Shown: piece after piece, positions 42,437 through 51,738 of the stretch
Layout: every line of letters begins with the position of its first letter
Position numbering within the stretch: position 1 is the stretch's first letter
NCBI GenBank assembly: GCA_028864975.1
Contig: JAGWLG010000004.1
Coordinates: 82,192 to 146,191 of the forward strand
Direction of reading: 5' to 3'
Length of the DNA: 64,000 nucleotides
Source of the DNA: Thermoplasmata archaeon
GTDB lineage: Archaea > Thermoplasmatota > Thermoplasmata > Lutacidiplasmatales > UBA184
Translations under genes and position numbers: made by a program
Notes under the pieces: generated by a model
What the model was told of the DNA's origin: nothing
What the model saw: only the letters and a program-made list of their open reading frames with translations
The model's database searches: none

Positions 42437-43834
42437 ATGTTCGTGGGTCGGTCCTGGGAACTCTCCGCCCTCCTGAGGGCCCTGGAGAAGGGCCCTCCTC
42501 AGTTCGTGCGTGTCCTAGGTCGACGTCGCGTGGGGAAGACCGAGCTCCTTCTCCATTTCCTCGAAGGGCGGAAGGCCCTGCTCTTCGACGTCGATGAGAC
42601 GACCACCCCCGTGATGCTAGGGACGCTGGCCGCCCAGTTCGCGACCCAGGTGCGGACCGACCCACCCTTCCTGCGCACGTGGGATGACTTCTTGGACGCC
42701 GTTGAGCGCTCCGGCCTCCCGCTGATCGTCTTCGATGAGTTCCAGCATGTCCTCGAGTCAGGAGGCGGTGGCGAAGGCCGGCTCCGTTCCCGATGGGACC
42801 GGCGATGGCGCAAGAGTGGCCCGAGCGTCATCCTCTGCGGGAGCAGCATCGGAATGATGCGAGGGCTCGCGGAGGCCCGAGGGGCCCCGCTCTACGGTCG
42901 GCTGACCGCGGACCTGCGGCTACGACCGATGGAGTACCGGGATGTCCGTGCCTTCCACCCGGACCTTTCGGAGGCCGAGCGGGTCCGTCGGTTCGCGGTC
43001 TTCGGAGGCACCCCCTACTACCAGGCGATGTCGCTCAAAGGGACCCTGGAGGAGTCGATCTCACGGGCGCTCCTCAACCCCGAATCTCCGTTGCTCAACG
43101 AGCCGACCTTGCTGCTCCGGTCCGAGTACGGGGACCCGACCCGCTACAACAGCGTCCTGACCGCGGTGGGAGAGGGGTGCCACGCGCTGCACGACATCGA
43201 GTCCCGGCTGGGAACCCCCCATGGGGGTCTGGGGTCGTACCTGCGGTCCCTCCAGGAGGACATGGACCTGATATCGCTCGAGGTTCCCTTGCTGGGCAGG
43301 TCGAAACTCGGTCGCTACGTGATCAGCGATCCCTTCTTTGCGTTCTACTACCGGTTCATTCCCAAGGAGCGCCCTCTGATCGAAGCCCGGAAAGGGGACG
43401 ATGTCCTCTCCCGGATCCGGCCCCAGCTGGAGGAGCGGGCCGGGAGGGTTTTCGAGCGTGTAGCTCTCGAGGCCCTGGTCCGCGCCCCAGAGATAGGGGG
43501 TCGGTCGCCACGGCTGCGAGCCTGGGGGCGTTGGTGGAACCGTACCGGGGAGGAGATCGATATCGTGCTCGTGGGAGAGGACCGCGTCTGGGCGGGTGAG
43601 GTCAAGTGGTCCTCAGCGCCCCAAGGCACGTCTCTGGTCTACGACCTCCTGCGGAAGATCCCCCTCATCGAAGGACGCGGGCAGCTCACCGTGCTGCCCT
43701 TCGTCGTGAGCCGCGGGGGAGTCACCGACGGTGCCGCGCATCTCCTCGAAGAGCGAGGAGGATTCGCGCTGACCCTGGAGGACCTGACGGGGCTGTTCGA
43801 AGGACTGGAGCGAGCACCTCTACACGGGTCGTGA
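42437..43834 (+). CDS. Archaeal ATPase with C-terminal DUF234/nuclease-like domain
   Basis: A 465-residue member of the archaeal ATPase family expanded in archaea. FVGRSWELSALLRAL precedes Walker A LGRRRVGKTELLLHFL; Walker B is LPLIVFDEFQHVL; sensor SVILCGSSIGMM. A winged-helix region lies around residues 230-290. The C-terminal DUF234 region carries GEEIDIVLVGEDRVWAGEVKW, with the D...E-x-K of PD-(D/E)XK nucleases. These proteins are often mobile and of unknown role; the palindromic promoter suggests tight control. Start ATG 42437. Confidence 0.87.
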   Translation: MFVGRSWELSALLRALEKGPPQFVRVLGRRRVGKTELLLHFLEGRKALLFDVDETTTPVMLGTLAAQFATQVRTDPPFLRTWDDFLDAVERSGLPLIVFDEFQHVLESGGGGEGRLRSRWDRRWRKSGPSVILCGSSIGMMRGLAEARGAPLYGRLTADLRLRPMEYRDVRAFHPDLSEAERVRRFAVFGGTPYYQAMSLKGTLEESISRALLNPESPLLNEPTLLLRSEYGDPTRYNSVLTAVGEGCHALHDIESRLGTPHGGLGSYLRSLQEDMDLISLEVPLLGRSKLGRYVISDPFFAFYYRFIPKERPLIEARKGDDVLSRIRPQLEERAGRVFERVALEALVRAPEIGGRSPRLRAWGRWWNRTGEEIDIVLVGEDRVWAGEVKWSSAPQGTSLVYDLLRKIPLIEGRGQLTVLPFVVSRGGVTDGAAHLLEERGGFALTLEDLTGLFEGLERAPLHGS

Positions 43835-44400
43835 GCTGGCCCCTGGTGGCGCGGGTTGCTGCACCGTCCCGGTCTCCGTGCCGGTCGAAGTCATGCACCC
43901 CATGCCACCCTGTCCCCCCATGCCCTGGTCGTAGTCTCCGCCGGTACCATTGCCGCTGCGGTGGCCGCAGCAGGGGCCGCTGCCCCCCCCCAGTCCCGAT
44001 TCCTCTCACGATCCCGTTGCCTCCCCAGGTGCCGTTCTGCCGCCCTCCTCCCGGGTCTCCGACCATGGGCCCCTGACCTTGACCCCACGGGGAGCAAGCC
44101 CCCAGGGGTCCCGCGTGACCCGTGGGCTCACCCCAGGGACCCGAGAAGGTCCCGCCGGAGGCGACCGCGAAGATCCGGCCTCCGCCCATCAGGTCCATGA
44201 CGGCGCCCACCAGGACCCCTTTGCCGCTCAGCCACCCGCCGACCCCGCACCATCCCGGGGTCGCCCCGACCATGGTTTGGACCGCCTGGACATCCGTGGG
44301 GGGAACCACCTCGAACTTGGAAGAGATCCGTACGACCCGCTCGTTCGAACATCACGCTGGAGTGGGGGACGATCGTCGAACGGACCCGACACGTTCGCTT
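43835..44400 (-). pseudogene. Frameshifted Gly-rich protein gene
   Basis: On the minus strand one frame encodes KFEVVPPTDVQAVQTMVG and then a Gly/Trp-rich stretch (GGWLSGKGVLVGAVMDLMGG, GACSPWGQGQGPMVGDPGGG) up to a run of nine C on the plus strand (43983-43991). After it the coding pattern continues in another frame as GDYDQGMGGQGGMGCM, ending in a stop at 43835 next to the ATPase stop. Upstream, near 44345, coding-like sequence also seems to change frame. Either a decayed gene or one with homopolymer slippage; family not recognised. The rest of 43835-44581 holds no other gene. Confidence 0.45.
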
Positions 44401-44517
44401 CCGCGAAGGTGCCGCGCGACCTCGCGCGCCGCCGGCACGGGGCTTGTCAACGCAGTCCGTCGGAACGGGTCCTCTGTCTCGGTGACTAGCAGGCGTGCTG
44501 GGGGGAGTTCCGGGTGC

Positions 44518-44553
44518 ATAGGTTGGAGGATGAGATGGAGGGACAGAACCTAT
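44518..44553 (+). promoter_or_regulatory. Inverted repeat and promoter of the MNT gene
   Basis: ATAGGTT (44518-44524) and AACCTAT (44547-44553) form a 7-bp inverted repeat separated by 22 nt. The right arm runs into CCTATCTG, a TATA-like box about 31 nt before ATG 44582. A plausible autoregulatory operator. Confidence 0.45.
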
Positions 44554-44581
44554 CTGTACCTCTCGACCTTGAAACCTAGGA

Positions 44582-44914
44582 ATGCCGAAGGAGATTCCCG
44601 CCCTCGACCCGGAGCTCCTTGCCGACATCATACGACGTGTCGTTCGCGTAGCCCATCCCGTCAGGATCGTGCTGTTCGGGTCCTCCGCCCGTGGCCAGCG
44701 AAGGCCCGACAGCGACGTCGACCTGCTCGTCGTGGTCCGCCCCCGCGTCCATCGTGGGCACCTCGCCGAACGGATCTACCAGAGCTTCATCGGCCTTGAG
44801 GTCCCCGTGGATGTCATCGTCGCCACCGAGGACGACATTGAGCGCCATCGATCGAACCCGGGACTGATCTACCAGACCATCCTGGAGGAGGGAACTGCCG
44901 TCTATGGCTCGTAG
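44582..44914 (+). CDS. Minimal nucleotidyltransferase (MNT), HEPN partner
   Basis: A 110-residue nucleotidyltransferase with VLFGSSARGQRRPDSDVDLLVVV, i.e. the GS-x10-DxD active site (VLFGSSARGQRR then PDSDVDLLVVV), and a third Asp in VPVDVIVATEDD. MNT proteins of HEPN-MNT modules neutralise HEPN ribonucleases, in characterised cases by adding AMP. The next gene overlaps by 11 nt and is a damaged HEPN, so this antitoxin-like gene may be an orphan. Confidence 0.87.
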   Translation: MPKEIPALDPELLADIIRRVVRVAHPVRIVLFGSSARGQRRPDSDVDLLVVVRPRVHRGHLAERIYQSFIGLEVPVDVIVATEDDIERHRSNPGLIYQTILEEGTAVYGS

Positions 44915-45283
44915 CGGAGCGAGGGATGGCAGCCCACAGGACTGGCTGGCGCGTGCGCTCAGCAATCTGACCCGAGCTCGCCAGCCAAGGCCGATGGACG
45001 TCTTCTGGGAGGACCTGTGCTTCGATGCCCAACAGGCGGCCGAGAAGAGCCACAAGGCCGTATTGGTCTCCCGTGGCAGCACCGTTCCACGGACCCACAG
45101 CTTCGCCGACCTCCTCACGCTCCTTTCGAAATCGACCCCTTCATTCCCCGAGTAGCTTGGAGAGGTTGCCGGTCTCACACGGTACGCGGCAGAGGCCGAC
45201 ACCGGACGACCTCTGACCCGGTCACGGATGCCATGACCGATCCTCGCCACAAACTCGCGGAGACGGTGCGGCCGAACGTCTGA
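44904..45283 (+). pseudogene. HEPN-domain gene interrupted by a stop and a frameshift
   Basis: ATG 44904 opens a HEPN protein: DWLARALSNLTRAR, then FWEDLCFDAQQAAEKSHKAVLV, and HSFADLLTLLSK. It ends at TAG 45153 after only 83 residues, about 40 short. Reading through gives LGEVAGLTRYAAEAD, the expected next HEPN helix. The last helix (DPVTDAMTDPRHKLAETV) continues in a different frame ending at 45283. The conserved RNase motif (Rx4-6H) is not obvious. Best explained as a decaying HEPN toxin. Confidence 0.7.
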
Positions 45284-45308
45284 AGAGAGCCTTCCGCTGG
45301 AGGCAGGC

Positions 45309-45794
45309 ATGTCCTTCCTCGAGAACCCCCCCGAGAACGTGTGCTTCGGCTGCGGCAAGGCCAATCCGCGAGGACTGCACCTCGATTTCGAGCTCAAGCC
45401 ATCCTCCCCGCCGGGAGGGGAGCGGGTCGTGACCCAGTTCGTCCCCAAGGAGGACGAGGTCGGATGGCCGGGGCTCCTCCATACCGGGTTCCATCAGTTC
45501 GTCCTGTTCGAGACCGCCTATTGGGCAGCGCTCACGCTGGGTGGGAAGGTGCACCGGTTCGGGGGCCATGCCTCCTTCGACCAGGACCGGCTTCCGAGAG
45601 TAGGGCGCGTATGCACCGTGGAGGCCTCCATCGTTGGCAGAGACCCCGAACTCAAGGTCCTCGCGACCTCACGCAACGATCGTGGGGCTCCTTGCGGTAG
45701 GCTGGAGACGAACTGGGTTCCCGCCAGTCGGAAGGCCGTGGAGGCGGCGGGCATCTCTCTGCCCACCTACCTCCTTGACGAGATGGACCCCTAG
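45309..45794 (+). CDS. Hotdog-fold thioesterase (PaaI-like)
   Basis: A 161-residue hotdog protein. The N-terminus ENVCFGCGKANPRGLHLDFEL is the CFGCG-x-x-NPxGL motif of PaaI/YbgC-like acyl-CoA thioesterases (ENVCFGCGKANPRGLHL). GLLHTGFHQFVLFETAYWAA corresponds to the long hotdog helix, where the usual HGG is HTG. It hydrolyses acyl-CoA or a related thioester; substrate unknown. Own transcription unit after the HEPN remnant. Confidence 0.8.
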   Translation: MSFLENPPENVCFGCGKANPRGLHLDFELKPSSPPGGERVVTQFVPKEDEVGWPGLLHTGFHQFVLFETAYWAALTLGGKVHRFGGHASFDQDRLPRVGRVCTVEASIVGRDPELKVLATSRNDRGAPCGRLETNWVPASRKAVEAAGISLPTYLLDEMDP

Positions 45795-45906
45795 ACTCGG
45801 CGGCTGTGCCGAGGTCGTCCACCACCCCTCGTCATCCGTTGAGGGGCGGCGGCCGGAGGAGGCGTGCGTCGCCTCCCGCCCGGCTCCAACGGGGAGGGGG
45901 CGCGTT

Positions 45907-47475
45907 CTAGCTCGCGACCCGCACCCGCATCCCAAGATGGGAGCGCCACGCGGCACGCGGTCGAGGGAAGTCTGTCCGGTAGTGCCCTCCCCGGCTCTCT
46001 TCTCGGGCCAGGGCCCCTCGTGCAATGAGAAGCCCGGTCAAGAGCAGGTCGGAGATGTCCGGGCCCTCCCCCGTGCGCTCCTGCCGGGCGTGCTCGGCGA
46101 GCGACCAGTCCTGTCCGATCCGCGCTACCGCCTCGTGGAGCCGGTACGGTTCTCGGAGGATGCCGACCTTCTCCCAGAGCAGCTTTCCCAGACCGTTCCG
46201 CGTGAGAGGTCCGCCTGGCACAAGGGGGAGGTCGTGCCGGGGGACCGTGCGCAGGAGGACCTCGCGCGCCGGGGGGACCGGTCCCTTCCACGGGGTGCGG
46301 ACCTTCAGCGCGCGCACGATGCGCTCGCCAAAGACGATCCCCTCCATCAGCGAATTGCTGGCGAGCCGGTTCGCGCCATGCAGGCCCGTCGAGGCCACCT
46401 CCCCGCAGGCGTAGAGCCCTCGCAGGCTCGTCTCGCCGAAGAGGTTGGTCGCGACCCCTCCCACCATGAAGTGGGCAGCAGGGGCCACGGGGATGGCGTC
46501 CCTCGAGAGGTCGAGGCCCTGTCGCTCGAGAAAGTGTCCCACCGTCGGGAAGCGTTGCAGCAGCCGCTGGCGGGGGATCGCCGTCGCGTCCAAGAGGACC
46601 GAGCGTTCCCCTGACCGCTCGAGCTCGAAGGCGATGGCGCGGGAGACCACGTCGCGCGGGGCCAGTTCCGCCGAGGGATGGTAGCGCGGCATGAAGCGCT
46701 CCCCGGCGAGGTTGCGCAGCACCGCTCCTTCCCCTCGAAGGGCTTCGGTCAGGAGGAAACGTGGCGCACCCTCTCGGAAGAAGACGGTCGGGTGGAACTG
46801 GATGAACTCCATGTCGCACACCAGGGCGCCCGCCCGCGCGGCGATCGCCACCCCCTCCCCCGTCGCCCCCGCCGGGTTCGAGGACTCATGGTACAGGTGT
46901 CCCGCGCCACCCGAGGCGAGGACCGCCGCCGGGGCTCGGAGCTCCTCTTCGCCCGAGGGCGACCGGACGAGGAGGGTCATCCCGTCCTTCGCTGGCGCCG
47001 TCCGAGCAAGTAGGTGGGTATGTTCCCGCACCTCGATCCCGGCCTCGGTCGCGCGCTCCTGCAGGGTCTCTTCGATGTGGAGCCCGGTCGCATCCCCCCC
47101 GGCGTGGAGGATGCGGTCCCGGCTGTGGGCGGCCTCGCGTCCCAGGGCGATGCTCCCCTCGACGGTATCGAACGGGACCCCCCACCGGGCCAGGTCCGCG
47201 ATCCGCTGAGGAGCCTCTTGGGCCAGGGCCCAGGCCGCTTCGCGGTCCACGATCCCGGCCCCGGCCTTGACCGTGTCTTGGAAGTGGAGCTTGGGGGAGT
47301 CTCCCGGTCCGATGGCGGCCGCGATGCCGCCTTGGGCGTGCCGGGTGTTCGACTCGGTGAGACGCGACTTGGTGAGCACCCAGGGGTCGAGCCCCTCTTC
47401 GCGCGCCCGCAACGCGACGTAGAGGCCCGCGATCCCGCTCCCGACGACGATCAGGTCGGGGCCACGCTTCGCCAC
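45907..47475 (-). CDS. nadB: L-aspartate oxidase
   Basis: First enzyme of de novo NAD synthesis: FAD-dependent oxidation of aspartate to iminoaspartate. 522 residues: DLIVVGSGIAGLYVALRA (FAD), SNTRHAQGGIAAAIG, REAAHSRDRILHAGGDATG, HPTVFF, ALRGEGAVLRN, APAAHFMVGGV and GLYACGEVASTGLHGANRLASNSL. The C-terminal helical domain is complete. GTG 47475 lies 24-25 nt downstream of CTTATC on the minus strand (leaderless). nadA and nadC are not in the window. It diverges from the large surface-protein gene. Confidence 0.95.
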   Translation of the reverse strand: MAKRGPDLIVVGSGIAGLYVALRAREEGLDPWVLTKSRLTESNTRHAQGGIAAAIGPGDSPKLHFQDTVKAGAGIVDREAAWALAQEAPQRIADLARWGVPFDTVEGSIALGREAAHSRDRILHAGGDATGLHIEETLQERATEAGIEVREHTHLLARTAPAKDGMTLLVRSPSGEEELRAPAAVLASGGAGHLYHESSNPAGATGEGVAIAARAGALVCDMEFIQFHPTVFFREGAPRFLLTEALRGEGAVLRNLAGERFMPRYHPSAELAPRDVVSRAIAFELERSGERSVLLDATAIPRQRLLQRFPTVGHFLERQGLDLSRDAIPVAPAAHFMVGGVATNLFGETSLRGLYACGEVASTGLHGANRLASNSLMEGIVFGERIVRALKVRTPWKGPVPPAREVLLRTVPRHDLPLVPGGPLTRNGLGKLLWEKVGILREPYRLHEAVARIGQDWSLAEHARQERTGEGPDISDLLLTGLLIARGALAREESRGGHYRTDFPRPRAAWRSHLGMRVRVAS

Positions 47476-47496
47476 GGCCTGCGGAGAGGTTCCGCT

Positions 47497-47502
47497 CGAT
47501 AA
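47497..47502 (-). promoter_or_regulatory. TATA-like box for nadB
   Basis: Minus-strand CTTATCG is centred 24-25 nt before GTG 47475, the same leaderless layout as pheS. On the opposite strand CTTTATCC (47595-47602) probably serves the divergent surface-protein gene with a short leader. Confidence 0.55.
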
Positions 47503-47651
47503 GATGGAGGGCCGCGGAGCCCCCCCGCCTAGCTTCCGAATCTCGCAAGGGGGAGGCGTTCCCCTGCCGTGCTACGTCTCAGCCGGGCACACATCTTTAT
47601 CCGTATCGCCCTTCGGGGGACCCAGGGAGGGTTGACGGGTCCTTCCACGGC

Positions 47652-50600
47652 ATGAACGGCATGATCGCGGAGGTGGCCGGAACCCCCACCTCCGGGCGGG
47701 CGCTCCTTCCTCTTCTCGCGGGCCTTCTGATGGTCCTCTCGATCCTGTTGTCCGCGCCGGTCGGGAGCTCCGCGCCGGCCGCGGTCGGCTCGCTCCCTCA
47801 CGCAGCCGTGGTGCTGCCTCCGACTCACAGTGCTTCCGCTCCGATCTCCCCGGGCCGGTCTGCCCCCTTCGTCTCCAGCTTCAATCCGCCCCACCTGACC
47901 ACCGCGATCCGCAACGCCCCTTCGCTCATCTACACGTACAAGAACCAGCAGGAGCTCTATCCCCAGGACTCCCAGGTCTCGCTCTTCGTGAACGCGACCG
48001 GGAACGGGGTCCCGAACTACGCGAACGTCCAGGTGGTCTTCGTCGTCGAGACGACGCTCTACGATGGGGTCTACGACCCCACGGTCTCCGACCCCGGGTA
48101 CAACAACCCCTGCAACGGGCCCTGCGACGAATCGAACGCCGTCCCGTACTTCATCGCCAACTCGGGACGCCTCGCCGCCGACATCGCCTCGAACAACCCG
48201 TACTCCCAGGTCTCCTTCGCGATGGTCGACTACTTCGCGACCCTGGGGACGCACGATGACGGGGACGGGGCGGAGTACCACGTCGACGTCGGGACGTTCA
48301 CCCCCGCGGGGAGCTTCCAGAGCGCGGTCGTGAACGGCTTCCAGAACCCCGTGCTCGGAGGAGCCTGGTACTACGGCGACTCCGACTACTCGGACAACAT
48401 CGGCGACTCCTCCTCCATCACCGCGCTCTACGGGGCGCTCAAGGGCTCGAACCTGGCCTGGAACCCGGCGGACCACCACGTCATCGTCTGGGTCGGGTCC
48501 ACCGCGCCGCGGGACCCGAACTACGCATTCAACTACGCCGGCACGCACTCCGACTACAACAGCGGCATGAGCACCACCTGCGAGCCCTCGTACAACTACG
48601 GGGGAGGGCTCACCTCGCCCAACTGCGAGCAATGGACGACGGGTTCCAACAACCTGGCCTCCCTCGCGAAGTCCTTGGGGGTCACGATCGACACCATCGA
48701 CGTGGCGAGCGGCATGACCATCGCCTCGAGCCAGGACTACACGAGCAGCTCCTACGGGACCGCGGACAGCAACGCGATCAACAGCGCGGGTTGCAACCTG
48801 GCGAGCGCCACCGGAGGGTCCTGGGAAGGTCCCTCGGGGGTCAGCTGCTCCGTCGCCTCCACGGGGACGGGCACGGGCAACCTGACCTGCGCCTCGGGGA
48901 GCTCCTGCTTCCAGGGACAGAGCGGGACGACCTATTCGAACCCGCCTCGCACCTGGGGGACGAACAGTGCGCTCGGCTGGGCCATTGACCACATCTCCTT
49001 CGGGCCGGTCTCGGTCTCGAACGTCACCGCGAGCTCGAACGGACAGCCGATGTTCCAGTTCACGCCCGAGCTCAACATCACCGCGGACCCGTACAATCCG
49101 GCGTGGAGCGTGAGCTGCCTTCGGAACGGCGCTCCGCTGTCGGGCTGCCAGCAGACCCCCACCACGACCAGCGTGGGGGCCGCGACCGTCTACGGATGGG
49201 GCTGGCCCGCCTCCACGATGGACCTGAACGACACCTGGACCGCGACCTTCAACGTCGTCGCGACGGGCTCGCCGTACAACGTCAGCTATCCCCTGGACGC
49301 GTGCACCGCTTCCGGGTGCACGGGGCCCGTCGGCGGGGCGGGGGCCTACTCGCTCGTTGATTACAAGAACTACCAGGGGACGCCGACCAGCCTCTCGTTC
49401 CCGCCGAGCAACATCTACGTCGTCTACCCGGGGATGAGCGTCTTCGTGAGCCCGCCCTACGCGCGGGGGCTCTCCGGATTCACCCAGCTCTTCTCGGTGA
49501 CGGTGGGAGGCGGCCAGCCTCCGTACACCTACCAGTGGTATGTCAACAGCGTTGCCCAGTCGGGGGCCACCGGGCCTTCGTTCCTGGGGACCTTCTCCTC
49601 GACGGGCACCTACATCGTGCGTTGCCTGGTCTGGGACGCCTACGGCAAGCAAGCGAGCGGCACCTCGCAGGTGACGATCCTCGCCTCCTCCTCCAATTTG
49701 TTCTCGCTCCAGGGGACCCTCACCAATAGCAAGACGCTCCAGGGCATACCGGGGGCTACCGTCGGGCTGAACGGCACGTGGGGCTCGACCCTCTCCGGCT
49801 CTACTGGGGGTTACACGCTGGGGCCCATCGTCAACGGGACCTACACGCTCTACGTCAACGCTTCCGGTTACAGGCCCTACGCCGGACCGGTGACCGTGAA
49901 AGGGAACACCTGGGACAACCTCTCGCTCACCCCTGTGCCTCCGAAGAGCTACACGGTCACAGGGTACGTGACGAGCTACGCGACAGGGGCGGCGCTCCCC
50001 GGCGCCGACGTGGTCCTCTCCTACTTCGGGACGACGATGGCCAACGTCACGTCGAACGCCCAGGGCGCCTTCGTCCTGTCGGGCATTCTGAACGCGTCCT
50101 ACACCCTCTCGGCAACGCTCTCCGGCTACAATCCCGCGAGCCTTTCGGTCGTGGTCCAGGGAGCGAACGTGACCCAGAACATCTCGCTCACCACGCTCCC
50201 CCCATCCGCCTACTACATCACGGGGACGGTCACGAACAACGCGACCGGGGCGGCGATCTCGGGCGCCCTGGTGACCCTCAACAACTCCGCTCTCTCCAAC
50301 ACCACGAACGCGAACGGGGTCTACCTGCTTACCCCCGTCTACGCGGGGGTCTACACGGTCTCCGTGAGCGCCACGGGGTACTCTTCCCAGTCGAAGGCCA
50401 CGACGGTCGCGAGCGGTCCGATGACCGTGAGCTTCCAGCTCTCCCCGCCGCCTCCGCCTCCCACGCCGACCTTCACCCTCCAGGGCACCGTGCTGGACCA
50501 GAAGACGCTCCTGCCTGTCAGCGGGGCGACGGTCATCGTCACCGACAGCACGGGGAAGCTCATCGCGACGGTCCACGCCTCCGTTTCCGGGGACTACGCG

Positions 50601-51500
50601 GTCACGGGGCTCGTGAACGGCACGTACAACGCCAAGGTGGGAGCTCCGAACTACCTCAACGCGAGCGTGGGGTTCTCGATCGTGGGCATGTCCCACGCCC
50701 AGAACTTCTACCTGACGCCTCTCGCAGGAGGGAAGGTGACCACCTACACGGTCCAAGGGGTCCTGGTCAACTGTCTCACCGGTCAGGGGGTGACCGGGGC
50801 GACCATCACCGTGGTCCCGACCCTGGGGACCACGACCTCCGGTTCCAGCGGAGCCTTCGGGTACACCCAGGCGGCGAACGGCACGTACTCGCTGTCGGCC
50901 TCCGCGACGGGGCATCGGACGGCGTACCAGAACTTCACGGTCTCGGGCTCGAACGTCCAGTTGACGGTGGAGATGGACTGCGTCACGCTCTACCAGGTCT
51001 CGGGCCTGGTCGAGGATGCGTCCAGCGGAACGGGGATCCAGTACGCGACCGTGACCGTGCTCAACGCGACGACGCCCCCGATCCCGCCCAACACCACGCA
51101 GTCCGGCGGAAGCTTCCACTTCTCCTCTCCGAGCGGCCACCTCGAGCTCAAGGTCGCTGCGGGAGGCTACCAGATCGCCTTCGACAACATCACCGTACGG
51201 AACGTGGCCCTCTCAGGGGTCTTGATCTACCTCAAGCCGGTCATCCCGGGGGGCTCGACCTCTCCCGGCAATACCAACGGATGGTTGAAACCCGGCCCCT
51301 ACGGGCTCTACCTTCAGGTCTGGGCGCCGCTCGCAGGGGGGCTGGCCACGTTCGCGATCGGTTTCCTGTTCCTGAAGCGGCGCCACCAGGCGGCCGCGCG
51401 GCTGGGGAAGGGGCCTGGCGCGTCGCCCACAGATCCCGAGGGCGCTACGGTGGCGCAGGTCGAGGGGAGACCGCCCTCGCCGCCACCTCCTCAGGGATGA
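47652..51500 (+). CDS. Large surface-anchored protein with PKD and carboxypeptidase-regulatory-like repeats
   Basis: 1282 residues: signal peptide (about 17-36), then a 400-residue domain resembling a vWA fold (VQVVFVVETTLYDG, SQVSFAMVDYFAT) but without a clean MIDAS. Next come a PKD-like Ig domain (about 610-675, GGGQPPYTYQWYVN) and six carboxypeptidase-regulatory-like beta repeats (about 680-1190; for example YTVTGYVTSYATGAALPGA, YYITGTVTNNATGAAISGA), a membrane helix (LAGGLATFAIGFLFL) and a short basic tail. Many N-x-S/T sites. Probably a glycosylated cell-surface adhesin or substrate-binding protein; no catalytic motif is visible. Confidence 0.85.
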   Translation: MNGMIAEVAGTPTSGRALLPLLAGLLMVLSILLSAPVGSSAPAAVGSLPHAAVVLPPTHSASAPISPGRSAPFVSSFNPPHLTTAIRNAPSLIYTYKNQQELYPQDSQVSLFVNATGNGVPNYANVQVVFVVETTLYDGVYDPTVSDPGYNNPCNGPCDESNAVPYFIANSGRLAADIASNNPYSQVSFAMVDYFATLGTHDDGDGAEYHVDVGTFTPAGSFQSAVVNGFQNPVLGGAWYYGDSDYSDNIGDSSSITALYGALKGSNLAWNPADHHVIVWVGSTAPRDPNYAFNYAGTHSDYNSGMSTTCEPSYNYGGGLTSPNCEQWTTGSNNLASLAKSLGVTIDTIDVASGMTIASSQDYTSSSYGTADSNAINSAGCNLASATGGSWEGPSGVSCSVASTGTGTGNLTCASGSSCFQGQSGTTYSNPPRTWGTNSALGWAIDHISFGPVSVSNVTASSNGQPMFQFTPELNITADPYNPAWSVSCLRNGAPLSGCQQTPTTTSVGAATVYGWGWPASTMDLNDTWTATFNVVATGSPYNVSYPLDACTASGCTGPVGGAGAYSLVDYKNYQGTPTSLSFPPSNIYVVYPGMSVFVSPPYARGLSGFTQLFSVTVGGGQPPYTYQWYVNSVAQSGATGPSFLGTFSSTGTYIVRCLVWDAYGKQASGTSQVTILASSSNLFSLQGTLTNSKTLQGIPGATVGLNGTWGSTLSGSTGGYTLGPIVNGTYTLYVNASGYRPYAGPVTVKGNTWDNLSLTPVPPKSYTVTGYVTSYATGAALPGADVVLSYFGTTMANVTSNAQGAFVLSGILNASYTLSATLSGYNPASLSVVVQGANVTQNISLTTLPPSAYYITGTVTNNATGAAISGALVTLNNSALSNTTNANGVYLLTPVYAGVYTVSVSATGYSSQSKATTVASGPMTVSFQLSPPPPPPTPTFTLQGTVLDQKTLLPVSGATVIVTDSTGKLIATVHASVSGDYAVTGLVNGTYNAKVGAPNYLNASVGFSIVGMSHAQNFYLTPLAGGKVTTYTVQGVLVNCLTGQGVTGATITVVPTLGTTTSGSSGAFGYTQAANGTYSLSASATGHRTAYQNFTVSGSNVQLTVEMDCVTLYQVSGLVEDASSGTGIQYATVTVLNATTPPIPPNTTQSGGSFHFSSPSGHLELKVAAGGYQIAFDNITVRNVALSGVLIYLKPVIPGGSTSPGNTNGWLKPGPYGLYLQVWAPLAGGLATFAIGFLFLKRRHQAAARLGKGPGASPTDPEGATVAQVEGRPPSPPPPQG

Positions 51501-51738
51501 GGCGTGGGCCCCCGGGAGCGTGGGGGTGTCCGGTGGGGATGGGGGAACCCACCGGGAGCTGGAGACGCCATCTAGCACGCGAGGCCGGTTCTCCGTCGAG
51601 ATTCATGTTCAGCACTGTCCGGTTCGGGGCATGGACATCCTCCGGGTTCTCGATCACGGCCCCAGGTTCGACACGCAGGTCGTGCGACGCTCCGGTAGCC
51701 CGCTCGCCAGAGGGCATGTGGGGTTGGACTGCGCGCTA

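Noticed and set aside
47529..51140. 1203-codon minus-strand frame opposite the surface protein
   Set aside because: Arg/Gly/Asp/Val-rich antisense shadow; the plus strand has signal peptide, repeats and membrane anchor.
51445..51717. 90-residue minus-strand frame 21 nt after the GNAT stop
   Set aside because: Its second half is antisense to the surface-protein gene and Pro-rich; the first half looks mildly coding, but nothing supports a real product.
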